From AP-15 sp963736715 (GTDB taxonomy: Bacteria; Pseudomonadota; Alphaproteobacteria; ATCC43930; CGMCC-115725), in contig CAVTQA010000051.1 of the NCBI GenBank assembly GCA_963736715.1, positions 1-64,000 of the forward strand: a stretch of DNA of 64,000 nt. Reading direction: 5' to 3'. The translations under genes were made by a program, and so were the position numbers. Under the pieces are notes generated by a model. That model saw only the letters and a list, made by a program, of their open reading frames with translations, ran no database searches and was not told where the DNA came from. Shown here piece after piece: positions 36,564 to 46,281 of the stretch (position 1 is its first letter; each line of letters opens with the position of its first letter).

Positions 36564-36720
36564 GGTTCCGCGCTGCTCACTCCGCAGCGAATGCGCGGGT
36601 ACCGCAGGGTTTCGAGGAGACGAGGAGCCCAAGGGAGGTTGCACGGACCGGCCCGGAAGGGCTAAGACCCGCCGTCATTTCGTAGGGAGAACGGCCGTTG
36701 CGCGCGGAGCTGACCAGCAC
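36564..36720 (+). ncRNA. possible structured leader or small RNA upstream of fhs
   Basis: Several nested hairpins are visible: GGTTCCGCGC with GCGCGGGTACC enclosing CTGC..GCAG; GGGTTTCG with CGAGGAGCCC; and GGT..GGCCC, loop GGAA, GGGCT..ACC. The stretch is conserved-looking and non-coding. I could not match it to the ZTP, THF, 6S or SRP RNA signatures, so identity is open. Confidence 0.35.
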
Positions 36721-36761
36721 AGGAACCAAAATCCGATATCGAGATCGCGCAGGCGGCGACG

Positions 36762-38400
36762 ATGCGACCGATCATCGAGGTGGCCGACAACAAGCTCGGC
36801 ATCCCGGACGAAGCAATCTCGCCCTATGGCCGATACAAAGCGAAAATCTCGCTCGATTACATTCGCTCGCTCGGTGGTCGGTCCATCGGCAAGCTCATTC
36901 TCGTCACCGCAATCACCCCGACGCCGGCCGGCGAAGGCAAAACCACGACGACGGTCGGGCTCGGCGACGCGCTCAACCATATCGGCAAAAAGGCGATCCT
37001 GTGTCTGCGAGAGCCGAGCCTCGGGCCATGCTTCGGCATGAAGGGCGCCGCCGCGGGCGGCGGCTATGCGCAGGTCGTGCCGATGGAGGAAATCAACCTC
37101 CATTTCACCGGCGACTTTCACGGCATCGCCACCGCGAACAATCTGCTCGCCGCGATCGTCGACAACCACATCTATTGGGGAAACGAACTCGGCATCGATC
37201 CGCGCCGCGTCAGCTGGCGTCGCACGATGGATATGAACGACCGCGCTCTCAGGCAGATCGTTTCCTCGCTCGGCGGGGTTGCCAACGGCTTTCCGCGCGA
37301 GGACGGGTTCGACATCGTCCCCGCTTCGGAGGTCATGGCGGTCTTTTGCCTCGCTACGAACCTCGACGATCTGCGGCGTCGTCTCGGCAACATCATCGTC
37401 GCGCAGACCGCGCGACAGGAAACCGGTGCGGGCGGCCGACCTTAAGGCGGCAGGCGCAATGGCGGTGTTGCTCAAGGACGCGATCGCGCCAAACCTCGTC
37501 CAAACCCTCGAGGGCAATCCCGCCTTCATCCATGGCGGCCCGTTCGGCAATATCGCGCATGGCTGCAATTCGGTCATTGCGACGACGGCAGCGCTCAAGC
37601 TGGCGGATTACGTCGTGACCGAAGCGGGGTTCGGCGCCGATCTCGGAGCGGAGAAATTCTTCGACATCAAATGCCGTAAGGCCGGGCTCAAGCCAGACGC
37701 CGCCGTCGTCGTGGCGACCGTGCGGGCTTTGAAAATGCACGGCGGCATCGCGCGCGACGCTCTGCGGCAGGAAAACGTCGAGGCGCTGGAAGGCGGATTT
37801 GCCAACCTCGCCCGCCATTTGCGCAATCTACGTCAGTTCGGGGTACCGGCGGTCGTCTCGGTCAATCGTTTCAGCGCCGACACAACGGCCGAACTCGACC
37901 GGCTGAAGCAGCTCTGCGCGCGCGAGGGTGTCGAGGCGGTCGTCGCCGATCACTGGGCGCATGGCGGCGAGGGCGCGAGCGATCTGGCACGCGCGGTGGT
38001 CGGGCTCGCCGATAGCGGGCAGGCGAAATTCCAATATCTCTATCCGGACGATATGCCGCTGTGGGAGAAGGTGCGAACGATCGCGCAGCGCCTCTACGGG
38101 GCCAGCGACGTCGAGGCCGACAAGCGGATCAAGGATCAGCTCGCCGATTTCGAGAAACAGGGCTTCGGCCATTTTCCGGTGTGCATCGCCAAGACCCAGT
38201 ACAGCTTTTCGACCGACGCCAACGTCAAAGGAGCGCCAAGCGATCACATCGTGACCGTGCGCGAGGTGCGCCTATCCGCGGGAGCCGAATTCGTCGTCGT
38301 GATCTGCGGCGACATCATGACGATGCCCGGACTGCCCCGGGTGCCGGCGGCAAACAGCATCGAGGTGACCGAGGACGGTCGGATCACAGGGTTGTTCTAA
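36762..38400 (+). pseudogene. fhs: formate-tetrahydrofolate ligase, frameshifted
   Basis: ATP-dependent ligase making 10-formyl-THF from formate. P-loop region ITPTPAGEGKTTTTVGLGDAL; CFGMKGAAAGGGYAQVVPME; NIAHGCNSVIATTAALKLAD; TEAGFGADLGAEKFFDIKCR; ending DIMTMPGLPRVPAA. A frameshift near 37405-37420 separates NIIVAQTA from RDRKPVRAADLKAAGAM. The conserved N-terminus (SDIEIAQAAT) continues in frame above the ATG at 36762, but no start codon remains there (CCA where ATG would be expected). Joined length (~550 aa) is normal. Downstream gene also belongs to C1-folate metabolism. Confidence 0.85.
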
Positions 38401-38433
38401 TGCCGGGTTGTTCTAATGCCGGGTTGTTCTAAT
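38389..38433. repeat. 16-bp tandem repeat at the fhs stop codon
   Basis: TTGTTCTAATGCCGGG is repeated about 2.7 times, each copy carrying a TAA stop. It lies between fhs and the cyclo-ligase start. Confidence 0.85.
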
Positions 38434-38437
38434 CTCG

Positions 38438-39019
38438 GTGGGGCGATTGCAAGGGGCTGAGCTGAAGGGTTGGCGGCGGTCGGAGCGACAACGCCTGTTG
38501 GCGTTGCGCACCGCCGCGCCGCCCGTCGAGCGCCGCCTCTGGGGGACCGAGATCGAGGCAAACCTGCGCGCATTGCTGTTGGAGCGGCCGGTCGTTACGC
38601 TCGGCGTCTACTGGCCATTTCAGGCGGAATTCGATCCCCGCAGTTTGATCGATTGGGTCATAGCGCAAGGACATGCGGTGGCGCTGCCCGCCGTTGTCGA
38701 TAAGAAGGGCCCGCTCGAATACCGCGCTTGGCGGCCGGGCGACGCTCTGGTCGACGGAGTGTGGAATATCCCGATCCCGGAGGTCCGCCATGTCGTGCTG
38801 CCGCAAGCCGTGCTGGGGCCACTCGTCGGATTTGACCGGCAATGCTACCGGCTGGGGTATGGCGGCGGCTATTTCGACCGAACCTTGGCCGCCTTCTCGG
38901 TGCCGCCGCTGGCCATCGGCGTCGGCTTCGAGATGTCGCAAATCGAGACGATCTTCCCGCAGCCATTCGACATCCCGATGGATGTCATCGTTACCGAGGC
39001 TCGCATTCGGCGCCGTTGA
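38438..39019 (+). CDS. 5-formyltetrahydrofolate cyclo-ligase
   Basis: 193 residues. Converts 5-formyl-THF to 5,10-methenyl-THF with ATP. Family marks: R..ER..LLALRTAAPPVERRLW, VYWPFQAEFDP, LPQAVLGPLVGFDRQCYRLGYG, and the binding loop GYGGGYFDRTLA. The GTG start at 38438 lies five bases past the tandem repeat; no ideal ribosome-binding site. Its place after fhs fits recovery of folate one-carbon units. Confidence 0.88.
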   Translation: MGRLQGAELKGWRRSERQRLLALRTAAPPVERRLWGTEIEANLRALLLERPVVTLGVYWPFQAEFDPRSLIDWVIAQGHAVALPAVVDKKGPLEYRAWRPGDALVDGVWNIPIPEVRHVVLPQAVLGPLVGFDRQCYRLGYGGGYFDRTLAAFSVPPLAIGVGFEMSQIETIFPQPFDIPMDVIVTEARIRRR

Positions 39020-39228
39020 TCGAGCTGCGAGCCGACGGCAAACCCGGCAGACCCTCACCCGCCTCGCTGCGCTCGGCACTCACTCCTGCACTGCGGGCGG
39101 GGGCGCTACACGCACAGCCAAATCGGTGTTCCTGTCAGCCGGTTAAGAAATTCTCTCTCCTCTCAGCTTTGCACACTATATGACGCGATGCGGCCCCGCC
39201 GGCCGGGCCGCACTGTGCGGAGTCGATA

Positions 39229-39624
39229 ATGCCAAACCGACAGCTCGACAGGCTGATGTGGGCGCAGGCCTACGATGCGATGGAGCGCGCTCAGCGCCTC
39301 CATCGCCAATTCTTTCATCGCGCCCACAGCGCGCCCTGCTGGGAAGCACCGGTGGACATTTTTGAGACCGAGAATGCGCTCACGATCGTCATCGCCCTGC
39401 CGGGAGTGGACCCCGATCAAGTGCAAGTGACCCTCAGCGCCGGCGTGTTGATCGTCAGCGGCGAACGCCCGTTACCCGTCGAATTGAAGGATGCGAGGAT
39501 CCACCGGCTGGAGATTCCGCACGGGCACTTTCAGCGGCGGATCGAGTTGCCGCCGGCGCGACTCGAAATCTTCGGCCGGCATCTCGCCAATGGCTGCCTG
39601 ATGCTGCAGCTGCACAAGTCTTGA
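39229..39624 (+). CDS. Hsp20/alpha-crystallin small heat-shock protein
   Basis: 131 residues with one alpha-crystallin domain: VDIFETENALTIVIALPGVD, VTLSAGVLIVSGER, EIPHGHFQRRIELPPARLE. The C-terminal I-x-I anchor is short or absent (NGCLMLQLHKS). ATG-independent holdase; it overlaps the lon translation region, implying a heat-shock operon. GGAGT lies upstream of the ATG. Confidence 0.88.
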   Translation: MPNRQLDRLMWAQAYDAMERAQRLHRQFFHRAHSAPCWEAPVDIFETENALTIVIALPGVDPDQVQVTLSAGVLIVSGERPLPVELKDARIHRLEIPHGHFQRRIELPPARLEIFGRHLANGCLMLQLHKS

Positions 39625-39635
39625 GGATATTTGCC

Positions 39636-42080
39636 ATGCCCTTAGAGGACCGGGAACTACGTACCTCGGGCAGCGTCCCGCCCCCGCCCCCCGGTAGCGT
39701 CGAAATGGGATCGGCCGCGGTCGCGGCATTTCCGGAGGACGCGCTGATCCTGATTCCGACCCGCAACCTTGTTCTGTTCCCCGGCACGGTACTGCCGATA
39801 ACCCTCGGCCGGCAGCGCTCGGTGGTGGCGGCGCAGACGGCGATGCGGCTCAACCGGACCGTCGGGCTGGTGTTGCAGCGCGACCCCGGGATCGACGATC
39901 CGATCCCGGTCGATCTGCATCGCATGGGCGCCGAAGCGAGCCTGTTGCGTTACGTCACGAGCCCGGACGGCGGACACCACGCGATCTGCCAGGGCGAGCG
40001 TCGTTTTCGCATTCTCGATTTTCTCGACGGCTACCCGTTTCTCGCCGCCCGGGTCGAGCGGATCGAGGAAACCGAGGCGACCAACATGGACGTCGCCGCG
40101 CGACTCCTTAACCTGCGCAACCAAGCGCTCGAAGTGTTGCAGCTGTTGCCGCAGACCCCGGTCGAGCTCGTCAACGCGGTGCAGTCGGTGCCCTCGGCCC
40201 CCGCGCTCGCCGATTTGATCGCGAGTTTCATGGACATCACGCCGCAGGAAAAAGAGGAGATCCTGGAGACCGTCGATATCGAGCGCCGGCTCGAGCGCGT
40301 ATCGGAATTGCTGGCCTACCGGATCGAGGTTCTGCGCCTGTCGCGGCAGATCAGCGAGCAGACCAAAGGCAAGATCGACGATCGCCAGCGCGAATTCCTG
40401 CTGCGCGAGCAGATGAGGACGATCCAGAAGGAGCTCGGCGAGGGTGAGGACGCAAAAGCCCAGGAAATCGCCGAGCTGACGAAGAAAATCGCCGAGGCGA
40501 AGATGCCGCCCGAGGTCGAGGAGCATGTGAAGCGGGAGCTTGCCCGGCTCGAGCGGATGCCGGAGGCCTCCGGCGAGTATTCGATGGCTCGCACTTACCT
40601 CGAATGGTTGACGGAGCTGCCGTGGTCGGTCGAATCGGGAAAATCGGTCGACATCGCCGAGGCACGCCGAATTCTCGACGCCGACCATTACGGCCTCCGG
40701 AAGATCAAACGGCGCATCCTCGAATATCTCGCGATCCAGCAGCTGAACCCGGGCGGCCGCAGCCCGATCCTGTGCTTTGTCGGCCCGCCCGGCGTCGGCA
40801 AGACCTCATTGGGGCAGAGCATCGCCAGAGCGACCGGCCGCAAATTCGTTCGGGTCAGTCTCGGCGGCACCCACGACGAAGCCGAGATCCGCGGCCACCG
40901 CCGCACCTATATCGCGGCCTTGCCGGGGAACATCATCCAGGGGATCCGGCGCGCCGGCGCGCGGGATTGCGTGATGATGCTCGACGAAATCGACAAGCTC
41001 GGCCGCGGGATTCAGGGCGACCCTTCTTCCGCCCTCCTCGAGGTGCTCGACCCCGAGCAGAACTCGACTTTTCGCGACAATTATCTCGGTGTGCCTTTCG
41101 ACCTCTCGAAAGTCATGTTCATCACGACGGCGAACGTTCTCGACAGCATTCCGGGGCCGTTGCGCGACCGCATGGAGGTCATCGACCTGCCCGGTTATGT
41201 CGAGGACGAAAAGTTCGAGATCGCCCGCCGCTATCTGGTCGACCGGCAGCTCAAGGCCAACGGATTGACCCCCGAGCGGGCCGAGATCACCGACGCGGCC
41301 CTGCACGCGATCATCCGCGACTACACTCGCGAAGCCGGCGTGCGCCAGCTCGAGCGGGAAATCGGAGCGGTGTTGCGCAGCGCCGCTATGAACATCGCCG
41401 AGCGCACGGCGCAGCATGTCCGGATCGAGCCGGAAGATCTGACCGAAATCCTCGGAGCGCCACGCTTTGAAGGCGAGGTCGCGATGCGCACGAGCATTCC
41501 CGGCGTCGCGACCGGGCTCGCCTGGACACCTGTCGGGGGTGATATCCTGTTCATCGAGGCGGCCCGAAACCCCGGCCATGGGCGGCTGATCCTGACCGGC
41601 CAGCTCGGTGAGGTTATGAAGGAGAGCGCGCAGGCGGCGCTGAGCCTCGTGGAAGGCAGGGCGTCGGGGCTCGGGCTGGATCCCGGGATGTTCGAAAAGA
41701 GCGACATCCACATTCACGTCCCCGCCGGCGCCATCCCAAAGGACGGGCCGAGCGCGGGTGTGGCGATGTTCACCGCCCTCGTCTCGCTGCTGACCAATCG
41801 AACCGTGCGCAGCGATACGGCAATGACCGGCGAAATCAGTTTGCGCGGCCTCGTGCTGCCGGTCGGCGGCATCAAGGAGAAAGTCGTTGCCGCCGCCCGG
41901 GCATCCCTCTCGGCGGTCATCCTCCCGGCGCGCAATCGCAAGGATTACGACGACATCCCCGAGAGCGCACGCAGCAGCCTACGCTTTATCTGGGCCGAGC
42001 GGGTCGAGGACGTCATCGAGGCAGCGCTGGAGCCGGCCGCGCAAGACAGCCCTGCCATGGCCGAAGTGGCGGGCGATTGA
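39636..42080 (+). CDS. lon: ATP-dependent protease Lon
   Basis: Intact 814-residue Lon. N-terminal substrate-binding domain (DALILIPTRNLVLFPGTVLP), coiled-coil around residues 190-300, AAA+ Walker A FVGPPGVGKTS and Walker B VMMLDEIDKLG, sensor NVLDSIPGPLRDRMEVI, and S16 protease domain with catalytic Ser in PKDGPSAG and Lys in GGIKEKVVAAARA. GAGGA eight bases before 39636 favours this ATG over a TTG at 39621. Coupled to hsp20; probably a second, stress-related Lon since the canonical one usually lies by clpX. Confidence 0.93.
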   Translation: MPLEDRELRTSGSVPPPPPGSVEMGSAAVAAFPEDALILIPTRNLVLFPGTVLPITLGRQRSVVAAQTAMRLNRTVGLVLQRDPGIDDPIPVDLHRMGAEASLLRYVTSPDGGHHAICQGERRFRILDFLDGYPFLAARVERIEETEATNMDVAARLLNLRNQALEVLQLLPQTPVELVNAVQSVPSAPALADLIASFMDITPQEKEEILETVDIERRLERVSELLAYRIEVLRLSRQISEQTKGKIDDRQREFLLREQMRTIQKELGEGEDAKAQEIAELTKKIAEAKMPPEVEEHVKRELARLERMPEASGEYSMARTYLEWLTELPWSVESGKSVDIAEARRILDADHYGLRKIKRRILEYLAIQQLNPGGRSPILCFVGPPGVGKTSLGQSIARATGRKFVRVSLGGTHDEAEIRGHRRTYIAALPGNIIQGIRRAGARDCVMMLDEIDKLGRGIQGDPSSALLEVLDPEQNSTFRDNYLGVPFDLSKVMFITTANVLDSIPGPLRDRMEVIDLPGYVEDEKFEIARRYLVDRQLKANGLTPERAEITDAALHAIIRDYTREAGVRQLEREIGAVLRSAAMNIAERTAQHVRIEPEDLTEILGAPRFEGEVAMRTSIPGVATGLAWTPVGGDILFIEAARNPGHGRLILTGQLGEVMKESAQAALSLVEGRASGLGLDPGMFEKSDIHIHVPAGAIPKDGPSAGVAMFTALVSLLTNRTVRSDTAMTGEISLRGLVLPVGGIKEKVVAAARASLSAVILPARNRKDYDDIPESARSSLRFIWAERVEDVIEAALEPAAQDSPAMAEVAGD

Positions 42081-42120
42081 GGAGACGCACGGTCGGCTAC
42101 CGCGAACTGTACCGATGCAG

Positions 42121-42556
42121 CTATTCGAGCCGTACCTTTCCAATCCGGGCATTTCGGATGGGTATGTCAAGTCGAAAGCTTCGAGCGTGCTGCGGACGAT
42201 GCGTGCAATGACAGCGTTGCGGTACCATTTACGGTCCACCGGGAGACGATGAACCAGGGCGCCCATTGGGTGCTGCAGCGCCGGAGAGCGATCTCGTACG
42301 CCGAGATTTAGTCGTCCCAATGCTTGCGTTCGGCAAAATCATCGGGCCTGAACTTCCATCGCTTCGGTGGGTCCTGTAGGCGCGCCTCGAGCCGCGCCTT
42401 CTGCTCCTTCTTCGAAATGTGCAAGTAGAATTTGACACAGTGCGAGCCAGATTTGCAGAACGCGTCGACGGCAAGGGTCATTACCCGCCCTTCCCAAAGC
42501 GCGTCGAGTGTCGGCTGTTCACCCAAGCGGAACTCGTCTGAACCGAGATCCGCCAT
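42121..42556 (-). pseudogene. polyphosphate kinase 2 (PPK2) C-terminal remnant
   Basis: KFYLHISKKEQKARLEARLQ and PPKRWKFRPDDFAERKHWDD are typical of PPK2-family polyphosphate:nucleotide phosphotransferases. A TAA replaces a Tyr codon after HWDD, and ISAYEIALRRCSTQWAPWF follows; another frameshift then gives KWYRNAVIARIVRSTLEAFD. The P-loop half is absent, and residues before SGSHCVKF do not look like PPK2, so a rearrangement is likely. Confidence 0.65.
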
Positions 42557-42683
42557 GTTTTCGACCGTCGCGACTTCTTCGCGGGTCTCGCATCGGCCAA
42601 CTCGGCATGGCTCGACTTCGGTCCGGCCGTCCTCGTCATTTTACACCCACCGACGGAACGCGTCTCGCTCGGTTGCGCGTCGC

Positions 42684-43017
42684 CTACGGCGACCGTAGCA
42701 TCAATGGTTCGCGCAGCTTGATGATCTGTGATACGCCCCGTCCGTCGATCACCTCGAAGCCGATCATTTCTCCTGCGCTCGGGTCGGCCCATACCTCACG
42801 CGGGTGCTGGATCAAATAGTCAAGGCCGTCGAGAGCGATCTCGAGCACATCGTCTTTTTGATCATATGTAATGCCCAACAGCGGCAGCCTTTCCGCCTCG
42901 ATCTGATCGACGGGGTCGAGCGAAGCGACCTCTATCTCGGCCCGCGCCGACGAGGCCATTCGACAGCCAATCGAAGAAGCCGCGCGATTCCGATTTATCG
43001 ATCTTCTGTACAGCCAT
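42684..43017 (-). pseudogene. DUF5335-type protein, frameshifted
   Basis: Starts MAVQKIDKSESRGFFDWLSN with GGAGAGG upstream. A frameshift near 42950 leads to RAEIEVASLDPVDQIEAERL and GITYDQKDDVLEIALDGLDY, then IDGRGVSQIIKLREPLML. This pattern fits the small DUF5335 family of unknown function, often found with stress genes. Confidence 0.6.
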
Positions 43018-43229
43018 CGATCCTCTCCAATACTGACTTGCTCGCTGAAGCGGCCACGCGCCAGCATGCAAATCGCGGATTGCTTTGCCTTGACGGCCGT
43101 CAATTAGCAGGGTCCGCCTCCGAGGAGACCCATCCTTGACAGGTGTCAAGGTGGTCCTGCACCGCCGTGGTCATATTGGGCGCCGTTACACGAGTGGGAG
43201 TATACCATGTCCCCAACATCTGGCGGCTG

Positions 43230-43683
43230 GAACCACTGCACTTGATTTCAGGCTACGCGTCACGCCCGGCCAAGATCTATCGCTCAATGAGATTCGGGGC
43301 CAGCGGGTCATTCTTTCTTTTTACCCGGCCGACTGGAGCCCGGTTTGCGGCGACCAGATCACGCTTTACAACCAAGTCCGCTCCGACTTTCAGAAATATG
43401 GGCCGAGATCCTCGGCATTTCGGTCGACGGCGCGTGGTGTCACTAGGCGTATGCGCAGCACAACCACATCCACTTCCCGCTCCTCGCCGATTTTCATCCA
43501 AAGGGGGCGGCTGCACAGAGATACGGCGCTTATCGCGAGCAGGATGGAGTGTGCGAACGTGCCCTTTTCGTGATCGACCGAAAAGGGATGATCTTCTGGA
43601 GCTACCTGTCGCCGATCGCCGTCAACCCGGGAGCGGACGGCATTCTCGACGCCCTAGAAAACCTTGAAACCCAGGAGAAATAA
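43230..43683 (+). pseudogene. peroxiredoxin (AhpC/TSA type), disrupted
   Basis: RLRVTPGQDLSLNEIRGQRV, then FYPADWSPVCGDQ with the peroxidatic Cys. A frameshift near 43400 precedes EILGISVDGAWCH, after which TAG interrupts (CH stop AYAQHNHIHFPLLAD). The end (ALFVIDRKGMIFWSYLSPIA) runs to 43683. The N-terminal methionine region is missing. It lies three bases from the DsbA-like gene. Confidence 0.78.
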
Positions 43684-43685
43684 CA

Positions 43686-44245
43686 ATGGCAATTCTGCGT
43701 GTGCCAGTCAACTCCAGCGACCACGTTCAAAACCCGGACAATGCTCCGGTGACACTTCTCGAATATGGTGACTACCAATGCCCGTATTGCGGCCGCGCCT
43801 ACCCGGTCGTAAAGCGGGTACAGCGGCATTGCGGTCCGCGCCTCAGATTCGCATTTCGACATTTTCCACTGACCGAGATCCATGAATACGCCGAAGCAGC
43901 AGTGGAGACCGCCGAATATGCCGGGTTCTACGGCCGCTTCTGGGAAGCGCATGATATGTTGTATGAAAACCATGATCGCCTGGGTGTACCGCTGTTTCTC
44001 GCGATTGTGCGATACCTTGGATTATCCGATACCTTGGATTATCCGAGCAGGGGCTTCGCGACGCCCTGGCACACGGCGCCTTCTCCGATAAGGTGCGGCG
44101 TGATTTCCTGAGCGGTGTGCGCAGTGGTGTGAACGGCACGCCGAGATTCTTTATCGACAACCGCCGATACGACGGGCCCGTCGAGTTCGAACCAATGGTG
44201 GCCACCATTGCCGCTCAGCTCGAATACGCGCTGACGCCCGCATAG
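43686..44245 (+). pseudogene. DsbA-like thioredoxin protein broken by a 17-bp duplication
   Basis: VTLLEYGDYQCPYCGRAYPV carries the CxxC motif; RFAFRHFPLTEIHEYAEAAV and GFYGRFWEAHDMLYENHDRL are the helical insert. After RYLGL a 17-bp tandem duplication (44010-44026 and 44027-44043) shifts the frame; the true end (GVNGTPRFFIDNRRYDGPVE) continues in another frame to 44245. Removing one copy restores the protein. No signal peptide, so a cytoplasmic oxidoreductase relative. Confidence 0.82.
44010..44043. repeat. 17-bp tandem duplication
   Basis: CGATACCTTGGATTATC occurs twice in a row inside the DsbA-like gene and is responsible for its frameshift. Confidence 0.9.
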
Positions 44246-44436
44246 GGGAACACAGCCAATGAATGATATAGCTTACCGCCAATCGGAAAGCCCGTCCCCT
44301 TACACCGGCTCCGACCGCCTGCCGATCGGGGGTAGTTGGCGCTCCGGCAAGGGGCAGAGGACTCCCTGTTTCGCGATTTTTGCCGGGCAAGTGATTGAGC
44401 GGCAAGGGGTGCCGCGGGCCAGGGCGCCGAAAATCG

Positions 44437-46281
44437 GCTGTAGTGCCGACCAAGTCTATTCTCAAGGCCGCCAATGTGCCGATAATTGGCGGCCATCATG
44501 TTCTTGCGCTGCAAAGTTCGCCGGAAGGATGGCAAGCAACACCGCTACTGGAGCGTTGTCGAGAACACGCGGGTCGCCGGGGGGCGCGTGGTGCAGCGGC
44601 ACGTGTTGTACCTCGGCGAGATCAACGACACGCAGGAATTGGCGTGGCGGCGGTCGATCGCGGTATTGGAGGACGGCGCGGCGCAACCCCGCACGCTGTC
44701 GCTGTTTCCGGAGGACCGCTGTGAAGGACTGCTCGCGGACTCTTCGACTGTCCGCGTCAAGCTGTCGGAGTTGCGGCTGCGTCGGCCGCGGCAATGGGGC
44801 GCGTGCTGGCTGGCGCTGCTGCTGTGGCGCGAGCTGCAGCTGGATCTGTTCTGGTCCAAGCGGCTGGGGTCGAGCCGCAAAGGGACGCGTTGGGATCAGG
44901 TCCTGTTCGTGCTGGCGGCGTATCGCTTGCTGGCGCCGGGCAGCGAATGGCGGCTGCATCGTGAATGGTTTCAGCGCAGCGCTCTGGCCGATCTGCTGGG
45001 CGAGGACGCAGGGCTTGCCGAGATCCACAAGCTGTATCGCTGCCATGACCGGCTGCTGACGCACAAGCAGGCGGTCTTCGATCACCTGGTGGGGCGGTGG
45101 CGCGACCTGTTCAACATCAGTTACGACGTGCTGCTCTACGACTTGACGAGCACCTACTTCGAGGCGGACCCGCCGTTTCCGGAAGGCGACAAGCGCCGGT
45201 ACGGGTATTCGCGCGATCACCGGCCGGATTGTGTGCAGATCGTCATTGCCTTGGTGGTGACGCCCGAAGGCCTGCCGCTGGCCTATGAGGTGCTTCCAGG
45301 CAATACCTCGGACAAAACAACGTTGCGGCCGTTTCTCGAGCGTATCGAGCGGCAATACGGCAAGGCGCGCCGCGTCTGGCTGATGGATCGCGGCGTGCCG
45401 ACCGAGGAGCTGCTGGCCGAGATGCGCGCGGCCGACCCGCCGGTGCATTACCTGGTAGGCACGCCGAAGGGTCGCTTGACGCGCTTGGAGAAGCCTCTGG
45501 TCGCCCAGCCGTGGCAAGAGGCGCGACCCGGAGTGCAGGTCAAACTGTTGGCGCAGGAGGGCGAGCTCTACGTCTTGGCCCAAAGCCGCGACCGCGTCGC
45601 TAAAGAGCGTGCGATGCGGCGGCGGCAGCTGAAGCGGTTGTGGGCGCGGCTCAAGCAACTCTCCACCATGCAGCTGACGCGCGAGGAGCTGCTGATGAAA
45701 CTCGGCGCCGCGCGCGATCAGTCGCGCATCGCCTGGCGTCTGGCGGTGATCGAGGTCGCCGCGGACAGCGCCACGTTCAGCTACCGGCTCGATCGCAATA
45801 AGCTGCGTCAGGCACGATCGCGCGAAGGCCGGTATCTGTTGCGCACCAACCTCGTCGAGGAAGACCCCGCCAAGCTGTGGAGCCATTATCTGCTGCTGGT
45901 CGCGGTCGAGGAGGCATTCAAGAACCTCAAAGGCGACCTGGCGATCCGGCCGGTGTTTCACCAGCTCGAGGCGCGCATCGAGGCCCACATCTTCATCGCC
46001 TTCTTGGCCTATTGCCTGCACGTCACCCTTGCGCGGCGTTTGCATGCTCTGGCGCCGGGGTTGACGCCGCGCAGCGTGCTCGAGAAGTTCGCCGCTGTGC
46101 AGATGGTCGACGTGCACCTGCCGACCACCGATGGCCGCGAGCTGGTGCTCACCCGCTATACCGAGCCCGAACCCGAGCTCAACCTCTTGCTGAACAAACT
46201 GAAGCTGGATCTGCCCGCCCAACCACCACCCAAAATCACTGCCAGCGCGCCCGCGCCACCCACCCCGCTGTAGTGCCGACC
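44437..46281 (+). mobile_element. IS1634 family insertion sequence (approximate limits)
   Basis: Contains the intact transposase at 44498-46273. GCTGTAGTGCCGACC occurs as a direct repeat at 44437-44451 and 46267-46281. It is not inverted, so it may be subterminal rather than the true ends; real termini probably lie up to ~100 bp further out, since aldehyde dehydrogenase sequence resumes at ~46355. Confidence 0.6.
44498..46273 (+). CDS. IS1634 family transposase
   Basis: 591 residues, intact. Begins FLRCKVRRKDGKQHRYWSVV as in the family. DDE core: first Asp in DVLLYDLTSTYFEAD, second in RRVWLMDRGVPTEELL, Glu in LVAVEEAFKNLKGDLAIRPV, with YVLAQSRDRVAKERAMRRR between. ATG at 44498 chosen over TTG at 44486. 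The only transposase in this window without a visible lesion, hence the most recent arrival; it split an already degraded aldehyde dehydrogenase. Confidence 0.9.
   Translation: MFLRCKVRRKDGKQHRYWSVVENTRVAGGRVVQRHVLYLGEINDTQELAWRRSIAVLEDGAAQPRTLSLFPEDRCEGLLADSSTVRVKLSELRLRRPRQWGACWLALLLWRELQLDLFWSKRLGSSRKGTRWDQVLFVLAAYRLLAPGSEWRLHREWFQRSALADLLGEDAGLAEIHKLYRCHDRLLTHKQAVFDHLVGRWRDLFNISYDVLLYDLTSTYFEADPPFPEGDKRRYGYSRDHRPDCVQIVIALVVTPEGLPLAYEVLPGNTSDKTTLRPFLERIERQYGKARRVWLMDRGVPTEELLAEMRAADPPVHYLVGTPKGRLTRLEKPLVAQPWQEARPGVQVKLLAQEGELYVLAQSRDRVAKERAMRRRQLKRLWARLKQLSTMQLTREELLMKLGAARDQSRIAWRLAVIEVAADSATFSYRLDRNKLRQARSREGRYLLRTNLVEEDPAKLWSHYLLLVAVEEAFKNLKGDLAIRPVFHQLEARIEAHIFIAFLAYCLHVTLARRLHALAPGLTPRSVLEKFAAVQMVDVHLPTTDGRELVLTRYTEPEPELNLLLNKLKLDLPAQPPPKITASAPAPPTPL

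Noticed and set aside
36564..36720. ZTP riboswitch, 6S RNA or SRP RNA before fhs
   Set aside because: The ZTP CCGCCTGGGC signature, the 6S bubble pattern and the SRP AGCAGCC motif are not present; kept only as an unassigned structured candidate.
39020..39228. Heat-shock sigma-32 promoter for hsp20-lon
   Set aside because: A CTATAT near 39174 could be a -10, but no CTTG-type -35 lies at proper spacing.
44462..46222. Long minus-strand frame of 586 codons opposite IS1634
   Set aside because: Low-complexity, Gln/Leu/Arg-rich shadow of a GC-rich transposase with no motifs.
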